A stretch of DNA of 64,000 nucleotides from Nanohaloarchaea archaeon B1-Br10_U2g1 (GTDB lineage Archaea; Nanohalarchaeota; Nanosalinia; Nanosalinales; Nanosalinaceae), in assembly GCA_001563875.1 (NCBI GenBank), contig LKMN01000002.1, positions 1 through 64,000 of the forward strand, written 5' to 3'. This document shows positions 16,823 to 26,376 of the stretch, in pieces. A model generated the notes under the pieces. It searched no databases and was not told where the DNA came from. It worked only from the letters and a program-made list of their open reading frames with translations. The position numbers were made by a program, and so were the translations under genes. The first letter of the stretch is position 1. The number at the start of each line of letters is the position of its first letter.

Positions 16823-18541
16823 ATGGTTTCGATTAATCAGATCTTAAGTACACTTGGAAGCTATTTCTTAAGTCCAGTAGGGCTTTTAGCTCTTTTAGGA
16901 GTTATACCTCTAGTACTGTTCTATTTGATTAAGCGAAAACCAGAAAAAGAGATAATGCCCTCCATGATGTTCTTTATGAAGGATAAAAGAGAGGGTAAAG
17001 CTAGCAAAGCCTTTAGAAAGCTACAGAGAAACAATCTGCTTTTATTACACATTCTTATTATCTCTTTATTAGCTGTTGCAATGGCTCAACCATTTCTTGA
17101 GACAGAGGAATCTTCTGAAAACGCAGTTATTATTTTAGATAGATCAGCCAGCATGGCAAATCAGATGGATAATGCTAAAGATTTTATAGAGGAAAATAAA
17201 GGTTCTTCAAACACCCTGATATTGGCAGATAGTGGTACCGAAGTTTTAGCTGAAGATTCTTCGTCAACCCAGGTCAGCTCCCATATTAATGACGTAGAGC
17301 CAACTCATCTGCCCGGAGACCCTGCCAGGGCGTTGGAACTGGCCTCTATGTATGACGGAGATATGGTTGTAGCCAGCGATTTACAGCATTCACAGGATCA
17401 GAGACCTCCTGAGGAAGTTGTAGAAGACCTTAGAAACGACGGCAGAGACGTCCAAATCTTTGAACCAGAACCCGATAACTCTTGGGGTATAGTAGATGTT
17501 GATCCTGGTGAGGAAGAAAGCTCTCTAGACATAATGAACTTTGAGGATACTGAAAGAGAGATAACTATAGAGAAAGATGGGGAAGAAACCGTTCAGTCCG
17601 TCGAACCAAGAGCTGTTGAGACAGTAACCTTCTCAACCTCGCCCGGAGAAAATGTCTTATCACTTGACTCAGACGGATTCGCTCCGGATAATACCGCTTA
17701 CATATCAGTACCGGAGAGGGAGGTATACGACGTACTTTTCATATCTGATGAAGAAAATCCTTATCTAGAGACTGCGTTTGATCTCATCGACTTTGTAGAG
17801 ATGGAGACAGAGAGTCCTCCTCTAGACAATGATATGGACGCAGATATATACATGGTAGGAGAGACAGAGAATATCCTCTCAGAGACTGTCAACGAAATCG
17901 AGGAGCAGGTAGAGGAAGGCTCTTCACTAGTTGTCTTTGGCCATGAAACTGTATTCGACACCGGTTTCGATTCTTTACCGGTAGAGAGTTCCTATGACAT
18001 AAAGGAAACACCGGTTGAGATCTATGAACCTCATATAACAAGTTTAGAGACAACTATCCTAGACACAAATAAGACAGATGGCGAATCTTACGCCGAACCA
18101 GAGGAATCACTGGTTAAAGCTGGCTATGGCGACGGAGAAGTATTTTTCTACAACATTAACGATAAAGATTTCCGTAACAGACTCAACTACCCTCTCATGT
18201 GGCAGACCGTTCTGAGAGATCTTGTTGATCAGCCTTCTTTAGAGGAGCTGAACCTCCAGACAGGGGACGAGATAGACCACTCATCTATCGAGACTGCCTC
18301 AGGAGATGAGGAGGAAGGACTCACCGAGTTAACAGAGACGGGATTCTATGAAGCAGATGACAGGGTTTATGCTGCGAATCTTGAGAGTATAGATGAGTCA
18401 GACTACCAGGAACCAAGTATTGAAGCCGAGACAGGAGATGAAGAGATGACCGAAGAAGAAGTTCAAAACCTTGTAATCCTACTTATAGGGCTTTTAATCT
18501 TGGGAGAAATAATCTACCTAAGATATATAGGTGAGATATAG
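16823..18541 (+). CDS. BatA-type membrane protein with von Willebrand A domain
   Basis: A 572-residue protein with the aerotolerance-regulator (BatA) N-terminal layout: membrane helix at about 15-35, a basic segment (KRKPEKEIMPSMMFF), a second helix at about 72-92, then a vWA domain with an intact MIDAS motif DRSAS (about 104-108). An extended acidic, beta-rich region follows, and a last membrane helix at about 545-567. The vWA part would be extracellular or sandwiched depending on topology. In bacteria and archaea, BatA-like, DUF58 and MoxR proteins form modules that act as chaperones or metal-insertion machines on membrane or secreted complexes. First gene of a six-gene module here. Confidence 0.82.
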   Translation: MVSINQILSTLGSYFLSPVGLLALLGVIPLVLFYLIKRKPEKEIMPSMMFFMKDKREGKASKAFRKLQRNNLLLLHILIISLLAVAMAQPFLETEESSENAVIILDRSASMANQMDNAKDFIEENKGSSNTLILADSGTEVLAEDSSSTQVSSHINDVEPTHLPGDPARALELASMYDGDMVVASDLQHSQDQRPPEEVVEDLRNDGRDVQIFEPEPDNSWGIVDVDPGEEESSLDIMNFEDTEREITIEKDGEETVQSVEPRAVETVTFSTSPGENVLSLDSDGFAPDNTAYISVPEREVYDVLFISDEENPYLETAFDLIDFVEMETESPPLDNDMDADIYMVGETENILSETVNEIEEQVEEGSSLVVFGHETVFDTGFDSLPVESSYDIKETPVEIYEPHITSLETTILDTNKTDGESYAEPEESLVKAGYGDGEVFFYNINDKDFRNRLNYPLMWQTVLRDLVDQPSLEELNLQTGDEIDHSSIETASGDEEEGLTELTETGFYEADDRVYAANLESIDESDYQEPSIEAETGDEEMTEEEVQNLVILLIGLLILGEIIYLRYIGEI

Positions 18542-18545
18542 GAAG

Positions 18546-20753
18546 ATGATAGGATTTGAGAGACCTGAAGTACTGATTCTGCTTTTAGGAGTGCTACCTA
18601 TGCTCTATGCGGGCTTAAAGGCAGATAAAAGATTTAAAGAAGGTTTATGGGCTTCAAAGATACTTACGTTTAGCCTTATAGTTTTAGCTTTAACCTATCC
18701 TTTCATAGAAACCTCTTCTCAGCTGACAGAAGATCCCGAGCTCGAAGTTTTAGAGGACCGTTCAATGTCGACAGAAATCCTTGAAGATCCAGAACTAGAG
18801 TTTGAGGACGTCGAGAAAACCAGCCGTGTAATAGCTTCGGGAAACAGCTCTAACCTCAAGGACGGAATAGTCAGAAATATTGAGAGGAACGGGAACTACC
18901 TGCTTAAGACCGATCTACAGTCAGACCAAAGCCTAGAAGGTTTAGAAGACAAGATTAACGAAAGAAACGCAACCCTAAATCTGCTGAAGACTGATACCAA
19001 GGACGATATATCCGTCAGTATAAACGGACCTGACTCAACAGTTCCAGGGGCCGACAACCGTTACAAGGTAGAGACATACTCTACGGTTGACTCGGAGCTT
19101 GAACCTTCAGTAAAAGTTAACGGAGAGCCTGTAGGCCTTGAAGACACAGATGAAGGAAGATGGTCTTTCGAGGAAAGCTTTGAAAACGAGGGCGTGCAGA
19201 CGATAGAGGCTGAGATAGATTATGATGGATACTTCAACAGCAACCAAAAATACTACAAAGCGGTAGATGTAAGAGAAAAACCTGAAACACTGATACTTGG
19301 AGAACGAGGCTCTTTAGGAGAACAGCTCGAAACATTTTATAACGTCGAGCATACTTCGAGTCTGCCTGAAGACCTCTCGGACTACCACAGTGTTATTGCC
19401 AAACAGGATTTCGATGAGACAGAGCTAGTCGACTACGTTGCAGAAGGTAACGGACTTGTACATACCGGAGATCTCGAGGAAGATTACGACATCTTACCGG
19501 TATCCCCCACAGGAGAGGATCAGGATACTGACGGAGCACAGATAATGCTTGTAATTGATGCATCTCACACCACAGGTACAGAAGGTCCTACAGGAAACAT
19601 CGAAGAGTCCATAGATATTGCGTACGCCCTTGTAGATCAGCTTCCCGGAAATAATGAGGTAGGTGCTGTAGCATATCAACAAGAAGCTTACCTAATCAGT
19701 GAGCCTGAACCTCTTGTATACAACCGCGAAAACTTGAAAGAAGATATAAGCAGGATAGAGACCGAAGGCAATACCTTCCACCATAAAGGTTTGAAAGGAG
19801 CTGAAGACGCCCTAGGCGACGAGGAAGGCAATATAATAATGATAAGTGACGGTATAATACATCCACTAGGAGAGGAAGAGAATACTTATGAAAAAGCCAG
19901 TGATATAGCTTCCCGACTCTCTCAGCAGTTGATAACTGTAGGAGTAGGGGAGGACACAAACGAAGAGTTCTTAAGAGAGCTTTCAAATCTTGGAGGCGGA
20001 ACCTACATGGACGCAGAAGAGTCCTCACAACTTAATTTCATGTTTGATGCCGGAGGAGCTGAGACAGGAACCGGAGAGTTAGGAGTACTTGATTCAACAC
20101 ATTTCATAACCGAAAATCTTGAAGTCTCAGCGCAAGTACTAGGCTTTAATCCTGTAGAACCTAAGACCGGTTCAGATAGACTAGTTGCTTCTGCGGACGG
20201 AGAACCATTCCTCACTACCTGGAACTATGGAGTTGGGAGAGTGGCCTCTTTCACCGGAGATGATCCAGACCTCAGCAATCTTATGTCACAGGAACCATCT
20301 CTAGTTACCAGAACTTTAAGCTGGACAGTTGGAGACCCTGAAAGAAATAGAGAGGAATGGCTCAACATAGAGTCAGCTCGGGAAGGAGAGACTGTAGATG
20401 TAAGGTCTTCTGAAAACTTTGAAAAACTAACAAGAGAAGGAGATAATCTCTATACAGGAGAAATTGAGCCCAAGAGCACAGGTTTCCATAATTTTGAAGG
20501 GAAGACATACTCTTACAATTACAACAAGCAGATAGAGCGTATAGGCTACAACGAGGAAAATAAGGATATCATATCAAGGACCGGCGGACACATCTACGAG
20601 CCGGGTGACGAAGAGGATATAGTATCAGACCTAGAGACTCACGCTGAAAGAGAAGTAACAACTGAAAAATCTTTAACCGGCTACCTGCTACTTCTGATAC
20701 TGGTTATCTTTTTATCAGAGGTAGGATACAGAAAGTATAGAGGTAAGAAATAA
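18546..20753 (+). CDS. membrane protein with vWA domain and amidotransferase-like fold (BatB-type)
   Basis: About 735 residues. Two N-terminal membrane helices (GFERPEVLILLLGVLPML start, then KILTFSLIVLALTYPF) resemble the BatA N-terminal domain. A beta-rich Ig-like part, a vWA domain near the middle and a C-terminal membrane helix follow. The MIDAS motif is DASHT rather than DxSxS, so metal binding may be altered. Parts flanking the vWA domain (LILGERGSLGEQL; LVASADGEPFLTTWNYGVGRVASFTGD) resemble class I glutamine amidotransferase-like vWA proteins. GTG 18531 would add five residues; ATG 18546 fits the expected N-terminus. It follows the previous gene by four bases. Confidence 0.75.
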   Translation: MIGFERPEVLILLLGVLPMLYAGLKADKRFKEGLWASKILTFSLIVLALTYPFIETSSQLTEDPELEVLEDRSMSTEILEDPELEFEDVEKTSRVIASGNSSNLKDGIVRNIERNGNYLLKTDLQSDQSLEGLEDKINERNATLNLLKTDTKDDISVSINGPDSTVPGADNRYKVETYSTVDSELEPSVKVNGEPVGLEDTDEGRWSFEESFENEGVQTIEAEIDYDGYFNSNQKYYKAVDVREKPETLILGERGSLGEQLETFYNVEHTSSLPEDLSDYHSVIAKQDFDETELVDYVAEGNGLVHTGDLEEDYDILPVSPTGEDQDTDGAQIMLVIDASHTTGTEGPTGNIEESIDIAYALVDQLPGNNEVGAVAYQQEAYLISEPEPLVYNRENLKEDISRIETEGNTFHHKGLKGAEDALGDEEGNIIMISDGIIHPLGEEENTYEKASDIASRLSQQLITVGVGEDTNEEFLRELSNLGGGTYMDAEESSQLNFMFDAGGAETGTGELGVLDSTHFITENLEVSAQVLGFNPVEPKTGSDRLVASADGEPFLTTWNYGVGRVASFTGDDPDLSNLMSQEPSLVTRTLSWTVGDPERNREEWLNIESAREGETVDVRSSENFEKLTREGDNLYTGEIEPKSTGFHNFEGKTYSYNYNKQIERIGYNEENKDIISRTGGHIYEPGDEEDIVSDLETHAEREVTTEKSLTGYLLLLILVIFLSEVGYRKYRGKK

Positions 20754-20765
20754 GGTGAAAACCGT

Positions 20766-21257
20766 TTGAGAACTCCTATGCTTAAAAGACAACTTAATCC
20801 ATTTTTGCTGGTTACTACCGTCCTAGTGCTTTCCCTGCTTGCTGGATTATCAGTCATATACCAAGACCAGCTTGATACTGTTCTTTCAGACAATCAGGAG
20901 CTGCATGATGAGATCGATGATAAATCGGAGGAGATAAACAGTCTGGAGGAAGACCGTTCAAACCTAGAAGACGATCTCTCAGACACAGAGGACGATCTAC
21001 AGAACTTTATTGACGAATCTGAAAGCCTGGAAAGCGAGGTAGATAGTCTTGAAATAGATATAGATGGTTTAGAGACAGATTTATCTGTTCTTGAGGAGGA
21101 GAAGGAGAATATTTCAGAGGAAAAAGAGGAGATTGAGATAGATCTTACCAGAGTGAACAGCACCTTGGGAGATATCTGTGAGAACAGCAACAACGAGATT
21201 GAGAACGGAAGCCAGGAATGTTCTGAATGGGGTCACACATACGAAGGTGAGAATTAA
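20766..21257 (+). CDS. single-pass membrane protein with long coiled coil
   Basis: Starts with TTG after a GGTGA ribosome binding site. Residues 13-33 form one membrane helix (FLLVTTVLVLSLLAGLSVIY), followed by about 100 residues of acidic coiled coil (repeated EEI..LEEDRSNLEDDL-type heptads), then a short tail with two cysteines. It could act as a spacer or trimeric stalk that links the vWA membrane proteins. Its stop overlaps the next start by one base (TAATG). No family recognised. Confidence 0.7.
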   Translation: MRTPMLKRQLNPFLLVTTVLVLSLLAGLSVIYQDQLDTVLSDNQELHDEIDDKSEEINSLEEDRSNLEDDLSDTEDDLQNFIDESESLESEVDSLEIDIDGLETDLSVLEEEKENISEEKEEIEIDLTRVNSTLGDICENSNNEIENGSQECSEWGHTYEGEN

Positions 21258-22015
21258 TGCGTGTTGAAAAGCTTCTGAAAAGGCTTAAGAGAGAGTTTAT
21301 AAAAGTAAATGTTTTACAGGCTAGTTTAGACTCAATAATATTCTTTTTAACGGTTAACTTAACTCTTTTCCTGTTTTCACTACAGCTTATTGAAGGCTTC
21401 TCAAATATAGAGGCTTTAGCAGCTCTGACACTGGTATTTTTCCTGATAGATCTGGCATACAGGACGAAAAATTACCGATTGGAGATTTACGAAGAGAAAA
21501 ATCCGGAGCTACAAGAAGTGCTAAGAACTGCTAGAGACAACCTAGACTCGAACAACATAGTTTCCCAGGCTCTCTTTGATGACTTGCTTGAAAGATCACG
21601 ATCAGTCACTTCTGAAAGCATTGTTCCTAGCAAAATAATAATACAAAAATCTATAGCAGTAGGTATACTAAGTTTTCTTACTGTTTTGTCCGGCGTAGCA
21701 GGTTTCCATGTACAGGCAAATGGAGGAGAAGTCTTGCCAGGTATGGAGTCAGTTCAAGAGTTTGTGGGAGACGAACCGGACGAAGAATTTGAGCTGCAGA
21801 ACAGTACAGATATTTTTGGAGATCCTGAGGACATAGGAGAACCTGGAAGCGTAGTAGACTTTGAGATAGAAGGAGAAGGAAATGCATCTGAATCAGAACC
21901 ATCTTACCGCGAGCTTGACGAAGAAGATGTCTTCATGGAGGTATCGGGACCTGAGACAGACGAAGATATTGATCTAGCTAAGGAATATATGCTTGAGATT
22001 AGAGAGTTCCGCTGA
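21257..22015 (+). CDS. membrane protein of the MoxR-vWA module, unknown function
   Basis: A 252-residue protein with two adjacent membrane helices (about 24-45 and 50-70), an amphipathic helical segment (75-125), a third membrane helix (about 135-152), and an acidic C-terminal tail of about 95 residues that would lie outside. Its place immediately before moxR, in a row of overlapping genes, ties it to the module. A hydrophobic scaffold is the most that can be inferred. Confidence 0.65.
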   Translation: MRVEKLLKRLKREFIKVNVLQASLDSIIFFLTVNLTLFLFSLQLIEGFSNIEALAALTLVFFLIDLAYRTKNYRLEIYEEKNPELQEVLRTARDNLDSNNIVSQALFDDLLERSRSVTSESIVPSKIIIQKSIAVGILSFLTVLSGVAGFHVQANGGEVLPGMESVQEFVGDEPDEEFELQNSTDIFGDPEDIGEPGSVVDFEIEGEGNASESEPSYRELDEEDVFMEVSGPETDEDIDLAKEYMLEIREFR

Positions 22016-22054
22016 GATTAAACCGATTTAAATCTAGAAGTCACAGATTCCTGT

Positions 22055-23020
22055 ATGAAGTTGAAGGCTAGAGATGAAGCGGGAAAGTATGATAGAGCAA
22101 ATGAGAAACTTAATCAAGTGATTGAAGAGACCGGAAAAGTAATAGTAGGGCAGGATGAAGTGCTGAAGAACACTCTTATATCCATACTTTGTGACGGAAA
22201 CGTTTTACTCGAATCGTACCCCGGTCTAGGGAAGACGAAAATGACCAGAACCCTTTCGGAAGTTTTAGGACTTGAATTCTCACGTATACAGAACACTCCT
22301 GACCTGATGCCTACAGACATAACAGGAACACAGATTATAAACGATAATGCTGACGGTAAAGAGTTCAAGTTTCAAGAAGGACCTATCTTCGCTAATATGG
22401 TTCTTGCAGATGAGATAAACAGGGCCACGCCTAAAACACAGGCAGCGCTTCTCGAGGCCATGGAAGAGAAACAGGTTACCGCAGGTAATACCTCCTATGA
22501 GCTGGAGAAACCTTTCTTCGTGATCGCAACACAGAACCCTATAGACCAGGAAGGTACTTATCCTCTCCCTGAAGCCCAGACAGATCGATTCCTCATGAAA
22601 CTGAGACTTGACTACCCACCGAGAGAGGATGAAGAAGAGATAGTAGACCGTTTCACCTCAGAGCTTGATTACTCCCCGAAACTTGAGACAGTTCTTTCCA
22701 AGCCATCTCTCATCAAGCTTCAAGAGTTCACCCGTAGTGTCCCTATAGCCGACGATATACGTGAGAGAGCCGTTGAGATAGTAGCCGAAACCCGTAAGAA
22801 CGACAAACTTGACTTTGGGGCCTCTCCAAGAGCATCCATGAGCCTTGTGCTGACCTCGAAAGCGAACGCATTAATAGAGGGTCGGAACTATGTCTCTGCC
22901 AGAGATATTGACTCCATGGCCAAACCTGTTTTGAGGCATCGTATAGGACTTAACTTCAAAGCCGAGAAGGAAGGTCTTTCTACCGACGATGTTGTAGAGG
23001 AGATAATCAGCAACGTATGA
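22055..23020 (+). CDS. moxR: MoxR-family AAA+ ATPase
   Basis: A 321-residue AAA+ ATPase with Walker A PGLGKT (56-61), the helix-2 insert region LMPTDITGT, Walker B MVLADEINRA (115-124), sensor 1 FVIATQNPID and the MoxR lid domain. MoxR proteins remodel partner complexes and act with vWA proteins. A TTTAAAT box (22029-22035) lies about 25 nt before the ATG, so this gene probably has its own leaderless promoter within the module. It overlaps the DUF58 gene by four bases (ATGA), the classic MoxR-DUF58 pair. Confidence 0.93.
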   Translation: MKLKARDEAGKYDRANEKLNQVIEETGKVIVGQDEVLKNTLISILCDGNVLLESYPGLGKTKMTRTLSEVLGLEFSRIQNTPDLMPTDITGTQIINDNADGKEFKFQEGPIFANMVLADEINRATPKTQAALLEAMEEKQVTAGNTSYELEKPFFVIATQNPIDQEGTYPLPEAQTDRFLMKLRLDYPPREDEEEIVDRFTSELDYSPKLETVLSKPSLIKLQEFTRSVPIADDIRERAVEIVAETRKNDKLDFGASPRASMSLVLTSKANALIEGRNYVSARDIDSMAKPVLRHRIGLNFKAEKEGLSTDDVVEEIISNV

Positions 23021-23874
23021 TAGAGATAGATTTCATAGACCAGTTAGACCGGTTCAACCTAGTTCTGAAGAAGAACTCCTCAGAGATAAATGAAGGGCAA
23101 CAGAAAAGCAACTTCTCCGGTCAGGGAATGATCTTTGAGGACCATAAGAAGTATGTGCCCGGTGACGACATACGTAAGATGGACTGGAAAGCGTATGCAC
23201 GTACAGAACAGTTCTATATCAAACGTTTCGAGCAGGAGAAAAGTCTTACATTACATATCCTTGTAGACCGTTCAAGCTCTATGGATTACGGAGAGAACAA
23301 TAAGTACGATTATGCAGCCAAGCTCGGTTTAGCGACCGCTTACATGGCTTCGAACACTAACGACCGTTTCCGTTACTCGGTCTTCTCAGAAACTATTACA
23401 GATATTTCCTCGGCAAGAAGAAATCCTAATCTGGCTGCTATGGTTGAAACACTGAACAATCTTCGGAAGACGCCTGATAGTCTTATAGAAGAATGTATAA
23501 CCGAGTACAGTAAACGTATTCGGAACAAATCGGCCGTTATTATCTTCTCAGACTTCCTCACTGACTTAGAACAGATCGAATCCGCTCTTAAAAGACTGAA
23601 AGACACCGAGACTATACTAGTGAATACTTTAGCCGCACAGGAGTTAGATCCTGACCTTCAAGGAGATAAAATTCTTCTAGATCCTGAGTCAGATTCCCGC
23701 ATCAGAACTTACCTATCAAAAAAGACTCGTAAAGATTATAGGAAAGATTTAGAGGAACACACCTCTAATATAGAGGAGTTAACTAACCGTTACAACGCCA
23801 AGTACGTCAAAATATCTACAGAAGAGGAAGTATTCGACTCTTTTCTAAAAGTTTGGAGAGCGTTGAACAGTTAA
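23017..23874 (+). CDS. DUF58 protein with vWA domain
   Basis: A 285-residue soluble protein with the DUF58 signature (DDIRKMDWKAYARTEQFYIKRFEQE region, residues about 50-75) followed by a vWA-like domain with an intact MIDAS motif DRSSS (84-88). Proteins of this family are the standard partner of MoxR ATPases. It has no membrane helix, so it probably links MoxR to the membrane-bound vWA proteins encoded upstream. Last gene of the module. Confidence 0.92.
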   Translation: MIEIDFIDQLDRFNLVLKKNSSEINEGQQKSNFSGQGMIFEDHKKYVPGDDIRKMDWKAYARTEQFYIKRFEQEKSLTLHILVDRSSSMDYGENNKYDYAAKLGLATAYMASNTNDRFRYSVFSETITDISSARRNPNLAAMVETLNNLRKTPDSLIEECITEYSKRIRNKSAVIIFSDFLTDLEQIESALKRLKDTETILVNTLAAQELDPDLQGDKILLDPESDSRIRTYLSKKTRKDYRKDLEEHTSNIEELTNRYNAKYVKISTEEEVFDSFLKVWRALNS

Positions 23875-23904
23875 ACAAAAAGATTACTATCCGAATATAT
23901 CTTC

Positions 23905-24639
23905 ATGAATATACACGGTTTTGAAACCGTTGACAGTTTGCCCTGTCTATACCAGCCGGATACAGATATCTTAATCGTCTCCGATCTACACCTCGGTTTA
24001 GAGGGAACTATGACCTCTGACGGCAACTACGTCCCTAGACACCAACTGAAAGGTATCAAAGAAGATATTGAAGAGGCGAGAGACCTTACAGAAGCTTCAA
24101 GGATACTTATTAACGGAGACATGAAGAATGAGTTCAAGACACGCTACTCCGAGACAAGAGAGATAGAAAAGCTTCTAAAGTTCTTAGAAAATCTCTTCAA
24201 AGAAGTAATAGTCGTCAAAGGGAACCACGACACCTTTCTAGAATCAACTCTAAAAAAGTTCGGTATAGAACTAAAGGATCACCATCTAGAGAACAGGACA
24301 CTGTTTATACATGGAGACAGAGAGATAGAAGAACTGCAAACAGATGGTTTTGATAAAATTGTTATAGGTCATGAACATCCTGCTCTTATACTCAAGGACG
24401 ACATAGGTGTTAGAGAGAAGATACCTTGCTTCTTGTATGGCAAAACAGCTGAAGACGAGAGAATTACCGTACTTCCCGCGTTCTCAAACATTTCAAAAGG
24501 TACAGGAATAAACGAAGTTCCGGAGAACCAGCTTCTATCACCGATAATAAAGAACAGAACAGACAAAGACAACCTGAAGGCAGTAGGCGTGTCACGTGAG
24601 GCAGGACTTTTCAAGTTCCCCAAGCTGAAAAAGATCTAG
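23905..24639 (+). CDS. metallophosphoesterase (archaeal Lhr-associated type)
   Basis: A 244-residue calcineurin-like phosphoesterase. The di-metal site motifs are all visible: DLHLG (near 28), GDM(K)NE (near 72), KGNHD (near 112), HGD (near 135) and GHEHP (near 156). Members of this archaeal family are usually encoded next to a large Lhr-type helicase and are thought to work on nucleic acids. Here they are separated by the MoxR-vWA module. It converges on the MFS gene with a four-base overlap. Confidence 0.88.
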   Translation: MNIHGFETVDSLPCLYQPDTDILIVSDLHLGLEGTMTSDGNYVPRHQLKGIKEDIEEARDLTEASRILINGDMKNEFKTRYSETREIEKLLKFLENLFKEVIVVKGNHDTFLESTLKKFGIELKDHHLENRTLFIHGDREIEELQTDGFDKIVIGHEHPALILKDDIGVREKIPCFLYGKTAEDERITVLPAFSNISKGTGINEVPENQLLSPIIKNRTDKDNLKAVGVSREAGLFKFPKLKKI

Positions 24640-25811
24640 TTCCTCGAAGCAACCAGAGTAATAACAAATATTAGAGCAGCCACGAAAGCAGCGCCAAAGA
24701 AGGAAACATTGATACTCCAGACCGAAGCTATAGTTCCTGCCATTATAGGTCCTGCAGCCTGACCTATATGCTTAGAAAACTCCCAAAAACCTGTCAGCTC
24801 TCCCTCAATTTCCTCAGGAGCTCTGGAGTCAAAGAATGCGTGTAATGCTGGCGAAATACCGTCAGAAAGTAACCTTGCAACAAGGAAGAACACTGCAACA
24901 GCGTATATACTGGTTGTTAATCCCATTAAGACAAGTACAGGAACTAAAAGCAGAGATAGAATTGACACCGTTCTTAACCATCCTACCTTATCAGCCCATC
25001 TAGCGAATAGGAACTGGAATACGCTTGGAAGAGCTGCAAATCCGAATACTATACCCATTAACTCATAACTAGCGCCTATATCGTCCAAAAGCAGAGGTAC
25101 GGCCAACCAGAAAAAGGTGAATATTATTGAGTAGAGAAAAATAAGCAGCAGAGGAAACTTGATATTATGCCAGTTGTCTTCAAGGTGCTGTAGATCGTTA
25201 GCATATGTTTTTCTATTTAATAGATCTTCCATAGAGTCAAAAAATCCTCTCTTACCTTCCAAACCTATGTATAGATAGAAAACTAGCACAGCAAGCCAGG
25301 CCGTCAATATCCATAAAGCAAAGGTTACGTCAAACCCTCTAGAAGCTATCAGAAAACCTCCTATCATAGGTCCTACAACTGCAGCAAGGTTAGCGCCTAG
25401 CAAGAACACCGACTGGGTTTCTGACTCATTGTCTTCATCACCACTTTTTAGAGACATGCTCCAGCCCCCGTTCCATATCATTGACTTGACTATTCCTTCA
25501 AACGCTCTTCCAACCACAATAAACAGAGGTGCACCTGTCAAGTAGAAGAGACCAGGCATCAGCTGTAGAACTAGCCCTACAAATATCACTACTTTCTCTC
25601 CAGCTCTCTGGACTAGGTTACCCATAGGTATATCCAGAAACAGCGCCAGCAAAGGCGGTAGGGAAGTAAGTACCCCTACTAAGAATACGTTAGCTATATG
25701 TTTCTCAAAGAATATCGGCAGAAACATCCATACAGTGTTGCTTCCCAACCAGGTAAGCATGAATACTAGAGATAGATGCTTGGCTATGGAAGGAACCTTG
25801 TCGAACTGCAT
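24636..25811 (-). CDS. major facilitator superfamily transporter
   Basis: A 391-residue protein with about twelve hydrophobic segments in two halves and a central acidic loop (about 190-215). The loop between helices 2 and 3 (DIPMGNLVQRAGEKVV) matches the MFS A-motif region. The substrate cannot be told; it resembles multidrug or sugar-phosphate antiporters of the general MFS-1 type. It is monocistronic, and convergent with the phosphoesterase gene. Confidence 0.88.
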   Translation of the reverse strand: MQFDKVPSIAKHLSLVFMLTWLGSNTVWMFLPIFFEKHIANVFLVGVLTSLPPLLALFLDIPMGNLVQRAGEKVVIFVGLVLQLMPGLFYLTGAPLFIVVGRAFEGIVKSMIWNGGWSMSLKSGDEDNESETQSVFLLGANLAAVVGPMIGGFLIASRGFDVTFALWILTAWLAVLVFYLYIGLEGKRGFFDSMEDLLNRKTYANDLQHLEDNWHNIKFPLLLIFLYSIIFTFFWLAVPLLLDDIGASYELMGIVFGFAALPSVFQFLFARWADKVGWLRTVSILSLLLVPVLVLMGLTTSIYAVAVFFLVARLLSDGISPALHAFFDSRAPEEIEGELTGFWEFSKHIGQAAGPIMAGTIASVWSINVSFFGAAFVAALIFVITLVASRN

Positions 25812-25830
25812 TACATTAAAAACAAGTTGT

Positions 25831-26073
25831 TCAGTGAGTTATAAAGACGTCGTCTTCGTCATCCTCTTCCTGTTCTGTCTCCTCTTGAGCTCTTTCTTCT
25901 TGACGGCGTACGAACTCTTCTTTGGCCTCTTTCTTTATTTCTTGAAACCTTTTCTCGGCCATTGACTTGTCTTCAGTACCTGCCTCTTCCTTCTTCAGCT
26001 TCTCATACCTTTCACTGCTGGACTCTTTCTCATCGTTGCCGTCAGAGTTTATAGCGTTCAAGAAGTCGTTCAT
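25831..26073 (-). CDS. small highly charged helical protein, unknown
   Basis: An 80-residue protein composed mainly of Glu, Lys, Arg and Asp, predicted to be one long helix (EIKKEAKEEFVRRQEERAQEE) with an acidic tail ending DDVFITH. Its ATG overlaps the stop of the small membrane protein upstream (ATGA), so the two are made together. No domain recognised. It could be a cytoplasmic partner of the membrane protein. Confidence 0.55.
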   Translation of the reverse strand: MNDFLNAINSDGNDEKESSSERYEKLKKEEAGTEDKSMAEKRFQEIKKEAKEEFVRRQEERAQEETEQEEDDEDDVFITH

Positions 26074-26291
26074 TTATTTTTACCTCCGACGAAAGGCAGT
26101 ATACGTGCGATAGTTGTTAGATCTTCAACCGTTTCCGCAGTATGCTCTAGCGACTCTGCAGATTTCTCTAGAGACCTTATTGTCTTATCGATATTTCTCA
26201 GCATCAGAAGCGTGAAGACCAGTATCACTACCAGTAAAGTCTTAAGGATAATATTCAGAGCTAGGTCTAGAGCTACAAGTTCTGATGTCAC
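26070..26291 (-). CDS. small single-pass membrane protein (DUF948-like)
   Basis: A 73-residue protein with one membrane helix (about 9-28: LALNIILKTLLVVILVFTLL) followed by an amphipathic helix with SLEKSAESLEHTAETVEDL, resembling the membrane-plus-heptad layout of DUF948 proteins. Its GTG start follows an AAGGAGG sequence at very short distance, so the exact start is uncertain. It is coupled to the charged 80-residue protein downstream and divergent from the histone-fold gene. Confidence 0.6.
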   Translation of the reverse strand: MTSELVALDLALNIILKTLLVVILVFTLLMLRNIDKTIRSLEKSAESLEHTAETVEDLTTIARILPFVGGKNK

Positions 26292-26376
26292 ACCTCCTTA
26301 TTGTCATGCCTTGGTTTTATAGCTGGCGGTTGGAAACCCTTAAAAGCTTCTAAACCGACAATTTTTACGTGATAAC

